A stretch of DNA of 64,000 nucleotides, taken from NCBI GenBank assembly GCA_964245755.1, contig CAXTNV010000002.1:1-64000 (forward strand). Reading direction: 5' to 3'. This document shows positions 36,310 to 44,300 of this stretch, one piece after another. A program made the position numbers and the translations under genes. Source of the DNA: Lichenicoccus sp964245755 (GTDB taxonomy: Bacteria; Pseudomonadota; Alphaproteobacteria; Acetobacterales; Acetobacteraceae). The stretch's first letter is position 1; each line of letters opens with the position of its first letter. The notes below the pieces were generated by a model. That model ran no database searches, was not told the DNA's origin, and worked only from the letters and a program-made list of their open reading frames with translations.

Positions 36310-37628
36310 TAGCGCTGCAGCAGGGCGTGCATCAGCACCGGCAGGCCGAGCGCAGGGAACAGCAGGACCAGGCGGCAAGGTATCGCGGACCATCCCGAAG
36401 CAACAGGCGATGCGCGGACGAGTGCGGCCAGCATCAGCGCCGGTGGTATGAAGTAGCGCCCCTGCAACCCCTCGATCACCGGCGCGCCCGTGGGTGTCCA
36501 GGTGAGGTACTGCACCAGCATCACGCCCATGCCCGCGAGCAGGATTCCGGCGAGCCCGGCCCACTCGGTCCAGCGCCAGCGCGGCGTCGATGCAGACCAG
36601 CTGAGACCGCGCCGCCCAGTGCCGGAGCCGAGCAGGAACGCCGCCGCCAGGATCAGGCAGGCCAGGACGTGGTAGGCCCGCGGCAGGTCGACATCCAGCC
36701 AGCCGGGCTCGCCGATGAAGCTGCGCAGCAGCGCCGGTCCGTGCGCGCGCGCCGTCGCCGGCAGGATGGAGAACAGCCGCCAGGGTGCCTCGATCAGCCA
36801 GCGCGCCTGCGCGGCCGGGGACACCGGCAGCACCACGTGGGATCCGTTCAGCAGCGCCCAGGCGAGCATGGCGGCAAGAGCCGCGACGATGGCCGCGAGC
36901 CGTACCCGCAGCGGTGCCTGCGCCGCCAGCAGCACCAGGACGAAGCCGGCATAGGGCGGCCTCGCCGTGCCGACCATCGCCAGCAGCAGCGTCGCCGCGA
37001 GCAGGCCCGCTCGCGACCCCTGCCGCCGCAGCCGGCCGGCGATCGCCGCGGCCAGCGCGGTGCAGCCCAGCAGCGGCGCATCCTGCGACGCCGCCGCGGT
37101 CAGGCTCAGGGACATCGGCAGCAGCAGCAGCGAGAACAGCCACGGCCCGGCGCCGCCAGCGAGCGCGATCGCGGCGGTCCCCAACAGGATCGTCGCCGCG
37201 GCGGTCGCGAGCCGCGCCGCCAGGACCCCCTGCAGCACGGTCCGGTGCGCGGCGCGGGCGGCGGCGAGGGCAACCGCCTGCGGCAGGTAGAAGGAGGGCG
37301 GGTAGATCGCGGTGTTGGGGAAGCCCTCCGGCACCAGGCCGCCCCAGGCTTCGGGACGGTACATGCCGCGCGACACCTTGCGGTCGACATGGAACGGGAT
37401 CTCCGCGAACCGCGCCGCCGCCCTCGGCAGGCCGGCGTCGATCCAGCCGCCCTGTTCACCGTCCGGCAGGCGCCGCGCCAGCAGGCCGAGATGACTGATC
37501 TGGTCGGCGCGGAACAGGTGGTTGGCCTCGTCCGCATTCTGGAACGGCGGCATGGTCGGCGCCACCAGCAACGTCCCGGTCGCCGTGAACAGCAGGTAGA
37601 GCAGGGCTGCGAGCGGCAGTCGTTTCAT
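36300..37628 (-). CDS. DUF2142-type polytopic membrane protein
   Basis: 442-residue membrane protein with about ten hydrophobic helices. MPPFQNADEANHLFRADQ near the N-terminus and TGAPVIEGLQGRYFIPPALM near the C-terminus match the DUF2142 pattern, where an acidic loop after TM1 and the QGRYFIP block recall GT-C glycosyltransferases. It could transfer a lipid-linked sugar on the periplasmic side (inference). It is convergent with, and overlaps by 10 bp, the last CgeB-like gene, so it completes the glycan region but is transcribed separately. Start ATG 37628. Confidence 0.8.
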   Translation of the reverse strand: MKRLPLAALLYLLFTATGTLLVAPTMPPFQNADEANHLFRADQISHLGLLARRLPDGEQGGWIDAGLPRAAARFAEIPFHVDRKVSRGMYRPEAWGGLVPEGFPNTAIYPPSFYLPQAVALAAARAAHRTVLQGVLAARLATAAATILLGTAAIALAGGAGPWLFSLLLLPMSLSLTAAASQDAPLLGCTALAAAIAGRLRRQGSRAGLLAATLLLAMVGTARPPYAGFVLVLLAAQAPLRVRLAAIVAALAAMLAWALLNGSHVVLPVSPAAQARWLIEAPWRLFSILPATARAHGPALLRSFIGEPGWLDVDLPRAYHVLACLILAAAFLLGSGTGRRGLSWSASTPRWRWTEWAGLAGILLAGMGVMLVQYLTWTPTGAPVIEGLQGRYFIPPALMLAALVRASPVASGWSAIPCRLVLLFPALGLPVLMHALLQRYYL

Positions 37629-37749
37629 GGGCCTGCGAACGCAAGATGCGAAGCTGGTCGTGCTTGCCGCGGTCGCGCGACGATCAACGCGGCACGCGGC
37701 GAGGACGGCGCCGCGCCCATGATCGGCTGTTCTCGCACCGGCCCGCGGA

Positions 37750-39003
37750 TCAGCTGGTCAGCAGCAGGCCGACGAGGGCCAGGAGCAGGGCCGGCGGCAT
37801 CACCGCCGCGCCCAGCCTGAGGAACTGCCAGAACCCGACCTCCTCGCCGTCGCGGCGCAGCGCCGTCAGCCAGAGGATGGTCGCGAGCGAGCCGGTGATC
37901 GAGAGGTTCGGCCCCAGATCCACGCCGATCAGCAAGGCACCGATCACCGGCGGCGGCGGGTGCGCCTGGGCGATGGTGTCGGCGGCGATCAATCCGGCAG
38001 GCAGGTTGTTCGTCAGGTTCGACGCGAAGCCCAGGACGACGCCGGCGGCAAAGGCGGCCTGCCGCGCGCCCTCTCGCGTCCCCTGACGCAGCAGCTCGGC
38101 CAGCCGCATCAGCAGGCCGGTGTGGTGCACGCCCTCGACCAGCACGAACAGCCCGGCGACCAGCGGCAACACCGCCCAGGAGACGCCGCGCAGCACCGCC
38201 CGGGGCGAGCGGCGGTTCAGCCCCGACACCGCGAGCGATACGGCCACACCGGCCAGCGCGGTGGGAAGGCCGAGCCGGATGTCGAGCGAAGAGGCGACCA
38301 GCAGCACGATCGCGGTCAGGGCGATGGCGGCGGCGACGATGCGGCCGGCGCCGGACAGCGCCGGCCGGGCGATGTCTGCCGCGACCGGTCGCCGCAGTGC
38401 GGCGCGCTGGGTGAAGCGCAGCGCCGCGTAGGTGACGAGGATCGACAGCGTCGACGGCAGCGCGTAGCGCGCGAGCCAGGAAGGCAGGGGTGGCGTCCTG
38501 CTGGCATACAGGACCAGGTTCGCGGGGTTGGAGATCGGCAGCACGAAGCTCGCGGCGTTGGCGACGGTCGCGCAGATGAACAGGTAGGGCAGCGGCTGCT
38601 CGATCCTGGCGGCTCGCGTCGCCGCGAACACGGCCGGTGTCAGCACGACGGCGGTGGCGTCGTTGGACAGCAGGACCGTCACCACGGTGCCGACCGCGTA
38701 GATCAGCAGGAACAGCCGGCGGGCGGAACCGCGGGCGTGTTGCACCGCCAGGGCGGCAACCCAGTCGAACAGGCCCTCGAGACGGGCAAGTTCCGAGAGC
38801 AGCATCATGCCAATCAGGAACAGGTAGACGTCGCTACCCGTGCGCGCTGCCTGCCAGGCGGCCTGCCAGGGCAGCAGGCCGGACAGCACCAGCAGCACCG
38901 CTCCCGCTACCGCCCAGATCGCCTCCGGCAGCCCGAACGGCCGTGCGATCACGCCGGCGGTCGACAGCGCGGCGATCCCCAGGATCAGGACGTCGGCACG
39001 CAT
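37750..39003 (-). CDS. ArsB-family membrane transporter
   Basis: 417-residue polytopic membrane protein with about 11-12 helices, of the arsenical-pump/ion-transporter superfamily. Family blocks are LSNDATAVVLTPAVFA, FVLPISNPANLVLYAS and VDLGPNLSITGSLATILWL, the re-entrant or Asn-Pro signature regions of ArsB. It may export arsenite or antimonite, or transport another anion. No arsR, arsC or arsA lies next to it, so the arsenic role is not supported by context. Start ATG 39003. Confidence 0.85.
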   Translation of the reverse strand: MRADVLILGIAALSTAGVIARPFGLPEAIWAVAGAVLLVLSGLLPWQAAWQAARTGSDVYLFLIGMMLLSELARLEGLFDWVAALAVQHARGSARRLFLLIYAVGTVVTVLLSNDATAVVLTPAVFAATRAARIEQPLPYLFICATVANAASFVLPISNPANLVLYASRTPPLPSWLARYALPSTLSILVTYAALRFTQRAALRRPVAADIARPALSGAGRIVAAAIALTAIVLLVASSLDIRLGLPTALAGVAVSLAVSGLNRRSPRAVLRGVSWAVLPLVAGLFVLVEGVHHTGLLMRLAELLRQGTREGARQAAFAAGVVLGFASNLTNNLPAGLIAADTIAQAHPPPPVIGALLIGVDLGPNLSITGSLATILWLTALRRDGEEVGFWQFLRLGAAVMPPALLLALVGLLLTS

Positions 39004-39138
39004 AGGTCAGGCCGTGGTGAGCGTAGGCTTCATGCGGCCGATCCCGTTGCCGGCTCGACCTCTACAGCGGCAGCGCGGTGATGCCCAGGCTTGTGCTCTC
39101 CGGGGATCCGGGGTGTCGCGGAGTTCCAAGCCGCGAGG

Positions 39139-39960
39139 CTAGCAGCCGCCGGCGTGCTGCGCGCGCAGCACGCTCTGCGCCTTGTAGACCGCCTGCGTGC
39201 GGTTGGTGGCGCCCATCTTGCGCATGATGTTGCGGACGTGGACCTTGACCGTGCTCTCGCTCATGCCGAGTTCGTGGGCGATGATCTTGTTCGCCTTGCC
39301 CTGCTGCAGGTGGCGCAGGACGACGATCTGCCGCGAGGTCAGCCGGTCCTGTCGTGCCGGTGCCGGTGCCGCTGCCTTTGGCTCCGGAACAGCGCTGCTG
39401 CCCTTGAACAGGAGATCCAGCGGCGCAAATGTGCCGCCCGCCTCCACCAGCCGGATCGCCGCCACGATCATCGGAATGCCCATGGTGCGCGTCGGGATGA
39501 AGCCCTGGGCGCCCTGCTGCAGCGTGCTGCAGATCGTCTCGGGTTGGTGCGCGTCCTCCGCGTCAGAGAGCACGATCAGCGGGACGCTGCTCAGGCTTCG
39601 CAGCAGCATCGAGATGTTATGCAGGCTCTCGGTCTCGGAGGAATGCGCATGGTACAGGACCAGGTCGAACATCTGGTCGGCGTTCAGGATGCAGTCCCGC
39701 ACGGTGGGGAAGGGAAGCATGGTGAACCGGGGCTGCAGGACATCGAAGGCCCTGACCAGGCACTCCCGGCTGAACTGGTAGCAGTCGATCAGGCCGATGC
39801 GCAGGGAACGGGCGCTCGCCGGCGCCACCGGCGAGGCGGCGATGTGTGGGACATGGCCGGATGTGCACCAGTCAGGAGCGGCATCATGTCGGCGCGGGGG
39901 CGATGCCGCGCCGTCGCCGCCGCTCGCGTTCGTCATCGTGAGGTTGCCGAGGTCCAACAT
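39139..39960 (-). CDS. LuxR/NarL-type transcriptional regulator with degenerate receiver
   Basis: 273-residue regulator. The C-terminal HTH (about residues 205-260) reads LTSRQIVVLRHLQQGKANKI, ending in STVKVHVRNIMRKMGATNR, a standard LuxR/NarL fold. The N-terminal half (about 50-180) has the receiver-domain layout RIGLIDCYQFSRECLV, then FDLVLYHAHSS, but the phosphoacceptor Asp is replaced (DLVLYH where DLVLLD is expected) and the late lysine is Thr in QGFIPT. It is therefore probably not phosphorylated in the ordinary way. ATG 39960 has GGGAG 6 nt upstream. No histidine kinase is adjacent; the target genes are unknown. Confidence 0.87.
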   Translation of the reverse strand: MLDLGNLTMTNASGGDGAASPPRRHDAAPDWCTSGHVPHIAASPVAPASARSLRIGLIDCYQFSRECLVRAFDVLQPRFTMLPFPTVRDCILNADQMFDLVLYHAHSSETESLHNISMLLRSLSSVPLIVLSDAEDAHQPETICSTLQQGAQGFIPTRTMGIPMIVAAIRLVEAGGTFAPLDLLFKGSSAVPEPKAAAPAPARQDRLTSRQIVVLRHLQQGKANKIIAHELGMSESTVKVHVRNIMRKMGATNRTQAVYKAQSVLRAQHAGGC

Positions 39961-40153
39961 TGCGTCTCCCGACCGGATGCGAGCCCCGGACACACCGCGT
40001 TGGATTAGTAATAAAGCATTTTTAATTACAAGGCAGCGGCGAAGTTATCCAGTAACAGCGATTTAACGCGTTCAGAGGAATTCTGTATTGCTGCTGTATT
40101 GTCCATTGTTGTTACAACGGCTCGGGTAGCGGTCGCTGTTCTCGCTTGCAAAT
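39961..40153 (-). promoter_or_regulatory. AT-rich upstream region of the LuxR-type regulator
   Basis: 193 bases far richer in A and T than anything else in the window (for example AATAAAGCATTTTTAATTAC near 40010). It contains an 8-bp direct repeat CTGTATTG at 40083-40090 and 40094-40101, 11 nt apart, and a small palindrome GTTGTTACAAC just beyond. Probably a promoter/regulator-binding region for the minus-strand regulator. No confident -35/-10. Confidence 0.5.
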
Positions 40154-40375
40154 CTACGAGGCGGAGCGGATCAGGCGCTTGATTGGCCCACGTGGACGCC
40201 CGGAGGCGAGGCCGATCTCGCGGTCCTGCGCTTCCAGGATAGCCTTTGCCGGCGCGTCGCCATCGAGTCCGATCAGTTCAGCGGCCGGAACCCGGCGATT
40301 CGAGCTTTTGGAGCCATCCTCGTACAGGATGTCGAAGGTGACAAAGCTGCTGAGTATGCGCTTCTTCGGAGGCAT
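40154..40375 (-). CDS. Small conserved hypothetical protein
   Basis: 73-residue basic protein, start ATG 40375 with AGGA 8 nt upstream. Contains RILSSFVTFDILYEDGS, then SSNRRVPAAELIGLDGDAPA and a C-terminal GRPRGPIKRLIRSA. I have seen similar short proteins in alphaproteobacteria without an assigned function. A longer frame to 40492 adds no recognisable sequence. It lies 193 nt upstream of the LuxR-type gene on the same strand. Confidence 0.65.
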   Translation of the reverse strand: MPPKKRILSSFVTFDILYEDGSKSSNRRVPAAELIGLDGDAPAKAILEAQDREIGLASGRPRGPIKRLIRSAS

Positions 40376-40707
40376 GACGGATGTCCTGGTTGATGCACCG
40401 AGCGGCAGCCGTCCGAGCGAAGCATCGCCCGCGATTACCGCGAGATCGAGCAGTGTTTGACGATTCGGGTCTGTCTGCAAAACGCAGCGCACCGCATCGG
40501 CTCGTTACGCCGCGCGCAGGGCAACGGAGGCTGAGGCAGCTACAACGCCGGATTCACGCGCCCAGACGTTGGACCCCGAGATGACATTCTCCACAGACAC
40601 TGGCTCAGCACAGGACCGGCAGGACGACAGATCGCAAACCACGAACCGCGATCGCGGCGCTCTTCAGGACATGAACAGGTAAATGCTCAGCCGCCAGAAC
40701 GGCCCGC
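40376..40707. other. Gene-poor interval, no confident feature
   Basis: 332 bases between two small minus-strand genes. The only plus-strand candidate is a 33-codon frame (ATG 40581 to TAA 40682) rich in Asp, Gln and Arg with no clear ribosome-binding site. I see no RNA gene, repeat or terminator. Confidence 0.5.
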
Positions 40708-40926
40708 TCAGCGGAACAGCCGCACTGGGGCAGGTGCACTGCTCGCGACCATGGCGCTCTCGGCCACTACGCGCTCCTGACCGCCACGCTCGTGCTTCAC
40801 GCGGTACTCGCGATCCAGCTGGTCGTTGGGAAGCAGCCGCACGACCGTGTAGGGGCCGACATCGACCTGATGCGTCGAGCGCCGGATCTCGATCTTATCG
40901 CCAATCGCGTAACGATGACCTGCCAT
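40708..40926 (-). CDS. Small conserved hypothetical protein
   Basis: 72-residue protein, ATG 40926 with AGGA about 10 nt upstream. Sequence starts HRYAIGDKIEIRRSTHQVDV, with PYTVVRLLPNDQLDREYRVK and ERVVAES, suggesting a small beta-barrel-like fold. Similar short proteins occur widely in alphaproteobacteria; function unknown. It is 70 nt downstream of the cold-shock gene on the same strand and may be co-transcribed. Confidence 0.72.
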   Translation of the reverse strand: MAGHRYAIGDKIEIRRSTHQVDVGPYTVVRLLPNDQLDREYRVKHERGGQERVVAESAMVASSAPAPVRLFR

Positions 40927-40996
40927 TCAATGAAATCCTTGAAATTGCAGGCCACCGCCGCGGCAGACCTGCCGGACGGCGGGTCTGCCGTTGATG

Positions 40997-41203
40997 CTAC
41001 TCGGCCTTGAGGTTGACCGCCGACACCTTGCCGCGCTGGCCGTTCTCGAGCTCGAAATCGAGCTTCTGGCCCTCGTTGAGGCTGCGCATTCCGGCGCGCT
41101 CAACTGCAGAGATGTGCACGAAAACATCGCTTGAGCCGTCGGTCGGCTGGATGAAGCCGAAGCCCTTGGTCGGGTTGAACCACTTTACGGTGCCACTTGG
41201 CAT
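40997..41203 (-). CDS. Cold-shock protein, CspA family
   Basis: 68-residue single CSD protein that binds single-stranded RNA or DNA as an RNA chaperone. RNP1 is KGFGFIQPTDG and RNP2 is VFVHISAVERAG; the C-terminus is GQRGKVSAVNLKAE. The start is ATG 41203, with AGGAGA 7 nt upstream. A longer frame to 41395 would add residues unlike the family. Upstream there is a long non-coding leader, consistent with RNA-level control as in other csp genes. Confidence 0.95.
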   Translation of the reverse strand: MPSGTVKWFNPTKGFGFIQPTDGSSDVFVHISAVERAGMRSLNEGQKLDFELENGQRGKVSAVNLKAE

Positions 41204-41375
41204 GATCCGTCTCCTGAAGTCGGAGGCCACCAGAAAGACGACCCATCTGCTCGAACACAACGAAAGGCCGACGTTAGGACGGACTGGCTGACTGAACGAA
41301 ACACCGATGACCTCCATATAGGGCGCCCGGCGCGATTTGAATACCCCCGTGATCCCGCCAACGCGCGCCGCGTGG
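41204..41375 (-). promoter_or_regulatory. Putative 5' leader/promoter of the cold-shock gene
   Basis: 172 bases between the MarC stop and the csp ATG with no credible gene. Cold-shock genes often have long structured leaders that control translation by temperature. Whether this one folds that way cannot be judged by eye, so the call rests on context only. Confidence 0.3.
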
Positions 41376-42095
41376 TCATCCCGCCGCATGACCAAGCATC
41401 GGCAGCAGGATGTCCTGCACGCCGGACGCCACGATCTGCACGCCGATGCAGAGCAGGATCAGCGAGACCAGGCGCGTGACGATGCGCGCGCCCGAACGTC
41501 CGAGCAGGCGCACGACGCGCTCCGCACCGGCATAGGCGATCCACACGGTCACGCAGACCAGCGCGGCGGCGGAGGTGACGCCGGCGCCGAACCACAGCAG
41601 CGGCGCGATGCCTCCGGTCTGCGGCCGCTCGGCGCTCAGCGCGATGGCCACGGAGATGCTGCCGGGGCCGACCGTGAACGGCATGGTTAGCGGGAAGAAC
41701 GCGGTATCCGCGACGTCCTCGGCCGCCGCGGTGCGGCCGTCCTGGCTTGCCTGACGCTCCTTGTTCGCCTCGTTCACCTCGGGCGCCTGCAGCAGACCCC
41801 AGGCACGAACCGCCACCACCAGGCCGCCGGCGATACGCAGGGCACCGATGGTGATGCCGAAGAAGTGCAGCAGCGCCGTGCCCAGCCACAGCGAGACGAA
41901 CAGGATCAGGAAGCCATATGACGCCACCCGCAAGGCCAGGCTGGCGCGCTCGGCGCTGGTGCGGCCGGATGTAACCTCGGCGAACACCAGTGCCGCCCCG
42001 AGCGGGTTGACGATGGAGAACAGTGCCGGGAAGGCGAGCAGGAAGGCGCCCGCCAGGCCGGCGAAGTTGGCGGTCTCTGGCTGCATCGGCGACAT
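41376..42095 (-). CDS. MarC family integral membrane protein
   Basis: 239-residue inner-membrane protein of the MarC/UPF0056 family, six predicted helices, function unknown (the link to multiple antibiotic resistance was later withdrawn). AFPALFSIVNPLGAALVF at the N-terminus and FFPLTMPFTVGPGSISVAIA in the middle are the two repeated NPxG/PxxxGPG signatures of the family. A charged loop of about 30 residues (VNEANKERQAS) separates the halves. Confidence 0.9.
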   Translation of the reverse strand: MSPMQPETANFAGLAGAFLLAFPALFSIVNPLGAALVFAEVTSGRTSAERASLALRVASYGFLILFVSLWLGTALLHFFGITIGALRIAGGLVVAVRAWGLLQAPEVNEANKERQASQDGRTAAAEDVADTAFFPLTMPFTVGPGSISVAIALSAERPQTGGIAPLLWFGAGVTSAAALVCVTVWIAYAGAERVVRLLGRSGARIVTRLVSLILLCIGVQIVASGVQDILLPMLGHAAG

Positions 42096-42191
42096 GGACC
42101 GGCTCTAGCAGGTCGTGGCTGTGCCGTCTGCCAGCCGGTGGCGACATGCACCGCCGGGGCCGGGGAGTCGCGGCGCGCCGGCGGTTGCTGT

Positions 42192-42566
42192 ATGTCTCGC
42201 GCGGCTGTGATGGATCGATCGATGGCGCGGGTCACCTGTCGAGGCTGCTACGTGGAGTACGACGACCGTGCCAGCGCCTGCCCGAACTGCGGCCTGGAGC
42301 GCGCCTCGTTGTGGCGGCGGGCGTCCAGGTGGAGATGGCCCTGGCCGCTGGCGATCGGCCTGATCCTCGCGGTGCTGTCCAACGGCCATCCGGCGGACCG
42401 TTTCACGGTGCCCGCCCTGGTGATGATCAGCCGCTTCATCACCGAGGTCGTCGTCTTCACCCTGATTGCGGCGCTGCTGATGTTCGCCGTCTGGCGCGTG
42501 CGGCGCGTCTGGCGCCGCAGGAGCCGGCGGATCAGGCGGCGTCTGGCCGGTCGACGGGCGCGCTGA
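42192..42566 (+). CDS. Small zinc-ribbon membrane protein, hypothetical
   Basis: 124-residue protein in this reading (start ATG 42192; ATG 42210 or 42222 also possible). It has an N-terminal CRGCYVEY plus CPNCGLERA zinc knuckle, two membrane helices (LAIGLILAVLS and ITEVVVFTLIAALLMFAVW) and a very basic C-terminus. The pattern resembles membrane-bound zinc-ribbon proteins of unknown role. It stands alone, divergent from marC. Confidence 0.55.
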   Translation: MSRAAVMDRSMARVTCRGCYVEYDDRASACPNCGLERASLWRRASRWRWPWPLAIGLILAVLSNGHPADRFTVPALVMISRFITEVVVFTLIAALLMFAVWRVRRVWRRRSRRIRRRLAGRRAR

Positions 42567-42650
42567 CACGCGGCATCCGGCGAACGCGCCGCCGAACCTG
42601 GCGCCACTGAACTCGGCTAACGCTAAGGAACCGGCCTCTTGCGGCCTCGG

Positions 42651-42679
42651 CCGGCGGACAAAGCCTGCTTGTCCGCCGG
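42651..42679. terminator. Strong 11-bp inverted repeat, probable terminator
   Basis: CCGGCGGACAA (42651-42661) pairs perfectly with TTGTCCGCCGG (42669-42679) around a 7-nt loop. It is downstream of the plus-strand zinc-ribbon gene and upstream of the 462-residue secreted protein. A modest T content follows (GTCTTGTGTT), so an intrinsic terminator is plausible; a protein-binding site is the alternative. Confidence 0.5.
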
Positions 42680-42840
42680 GCCCGTCTTGTGTTAACTTGA
42701 TGCAATACTGAAATAAGTCTGTCGCGACAGCGGAAGGCGCACGCCTATCCGGCACACCGCGTCGTTGTCCGGCTCGATGCCGCCAGGCATGGCCCGAGCT
42801 GGTCGCACCCCAACACGACGAACATTGCGGAGAACAACTG

Positions 42841-44229
42841 ATGTGGAAGTCACATCCGCGACCGGCTGCCCGGTCGGCGGGGCGCGTTGGCGACATCGGG
42901 GCGCTGGTGCTGGCGCTCGCAGCGGCGTCCATCCTGCTGACCGCGCCGGCGCGGGCGCAGCCGGCCTTCTCGAAGGGCGGCAGCGGCTCCTTCACCACCG
43001 TGAACACGCCGTTGCTGCTCAACGACGCGGCCGGCGTGTTCCAGAGCCAGGGCAGCGTGCTCTGCCAGGCTCCGGAGACCGGACAGCTCAGCAGCCCGTC
43101 CGGTGTCTGCATGCAGTTCACCCCCAGCGTCCCTTCGATCGGCGGTGCCGGGGCGACGTTCGGACTGAAGGGGGCGCTCGCTGACTATGTCAGCCCGGCC
43201 CTGACGACGACGGTGGACGCGCCGGCCGGCAGCAGCACCATCACCGTGTCGAACAACACGGCGACCAGCAACGTCAGTTCCATCTCTGCGATCGGCTCGT
43301 TCCAGACCCTGAGCACGCTGGCCGCTTCGGTGGCGTCCGCCCTGCCCGCGAGCGAGACCATCACCTCGGCGTCGGTGGGCGCGCAGGCCACGGTGCTGCA
43401 CCTGACGAGCCCGACGCTCGCCGACCTGCCGCCCGGCTCCACCGTCACCTTCACCACCAACACCAGCGCGCAGCAGTTCAGCGGCCTGGCGTCCTCCGTC
43501 GACCTGACCGCGCATCAGGCCCCCGGCCTGGGCGGACAGGCCTGGGGTGCGAACTTCATCGTCGAGGCCGAAGCGGGCTCCAGCGGCCTGATCCACGGCA
43601 TCGAGATCGACGCCGCCAACTTCTCCACCAATGTCGGTGGTTACGGCGTCTGGCTGGGCAACAACGGCAGCCAGAACATGGGCATCGGCTTCCTGGTCGG
43701 TGCCGGGATCTCCGGCAAGGGCTGGCTCGAGGGGCTGCAGAGCGTCAGCGCGGTCAACGACGACATCCTGTCGGTGTCCTCGGCGACCAACTTCAGCAAC
43801 GACCGCGGCAGCCACGCCGTGGGCGCGGTCTACCAGGGCAGCTACACGACGGCGATCCTGCAGGCGACCAACCCGAAGGGCCTGACGCCCTCGACGCAGG
43901 CGCTGTTCACGATCACGCCCAAGGGCGGGATGGTCGATAGTTCGCCGGGACCGGTGGGCGCCACCAGCGGCAGCACCCAGGTCCCGGTGGCGGGCTCCAC
44001 CGGCATCATCCTGGTGTGCAGCGGCACGCTGGCCTCGCTGACGATAGCGATGCCGGTGCTTCCGCTGCCCAAGCAGCCCTTCCACATCGCCTCCGAGTGC
44101 TCGGTGACGGCGCTTACGCTTACCACCACCACGGGTCTTACGGTCGCGGGCGCTGCGTCCTCGATCACGCCCTCGACGCCGATGACCTTCATCTACGACA
44201 ACGACCGCGGCATCTGGCTGCGCTGGTAG
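42841..44229 (+). CDS. Secreted beta-rich protein of unknown function, phage-fibre-like
   Basis: 462-residue protein with a signal peptide (basic start, core GALVLALAAASILLTAP, cleavage near ARAQ). The mature part is rich in Ser, Thr, Ala, Gly and Val with almost no Lys or Arg: TTTVDAPAGSSTITVSNNTA and AILQATNPKGLTPSTQALFT are typical. A middle block, GLIHGIEIDAANFSTNVGGYG, resembles phage tail-fibre or receptor-binding domains, and the C-terminus ends in WLRW. Only two or three Cys are present. I do not recognise the family. It is a single gene between a hairpin and a convergent aldehyde dehydrogenase. A secreted adhesin or surface fibre is inference. Confidence 0.72.
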   Translation: MWKSHPRPAARSAGRVGDIGALVLALAAASILLTAPARAQPAFSKGGSGSFTTVNTPLLLNDAAGVFQSQGSVLCQAPETGQLSSPSGVCMQFTPSVPSIGGAGATFGLKGALADYVSPALTTTVDAPAGSSTITVSNNTATSNVSSISAIGSFQTLSTLAASVASALPASETITSASVGAQATVLHLTSPTLADLPPGSTVTFTTNTSAQQFSGLASSVDLTAHQAPGLGGQAWGANFIVEAEAGSSGLIHGIEIDAANFSTNVGGYGVWLGNNGSQNMGIGFLVGAGISGKGWLEGLQSVSAVNDDILSVSSATNFSNDRGSHAVGAVYQGSYTTAILQATNPKGLTPSTQALFTITPKGGMVDSSPGPVGATSGSTQVPVAGSTGIILVCSGTLASLTIAMPVLPLPKQPFHIASECSVTALTLTTTTGLTVAGAASSITPSTPMTFIYDNDRGIWLRW

Positions 44230-44300
44230 AAGACCGCCGGGTGCGCGCGTTGCGGCCCGTTCCTGGCGCCTGATCGACCGAGGCTGGGGACGATCCTGCT

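Noticed and set aside
37750..39003. Arsenic-resistance operon
   Set aside because: The transporter resembles ArsB, but there is no arsR, arsC, arsA or acr gene near it, so no operon is claimed.
40581..40682. Possible 33-residue plus-strand gene
   Set aside because: No ribosome-binding site, no recognisable sequence and no conservation that I can judge. Too weak to call.
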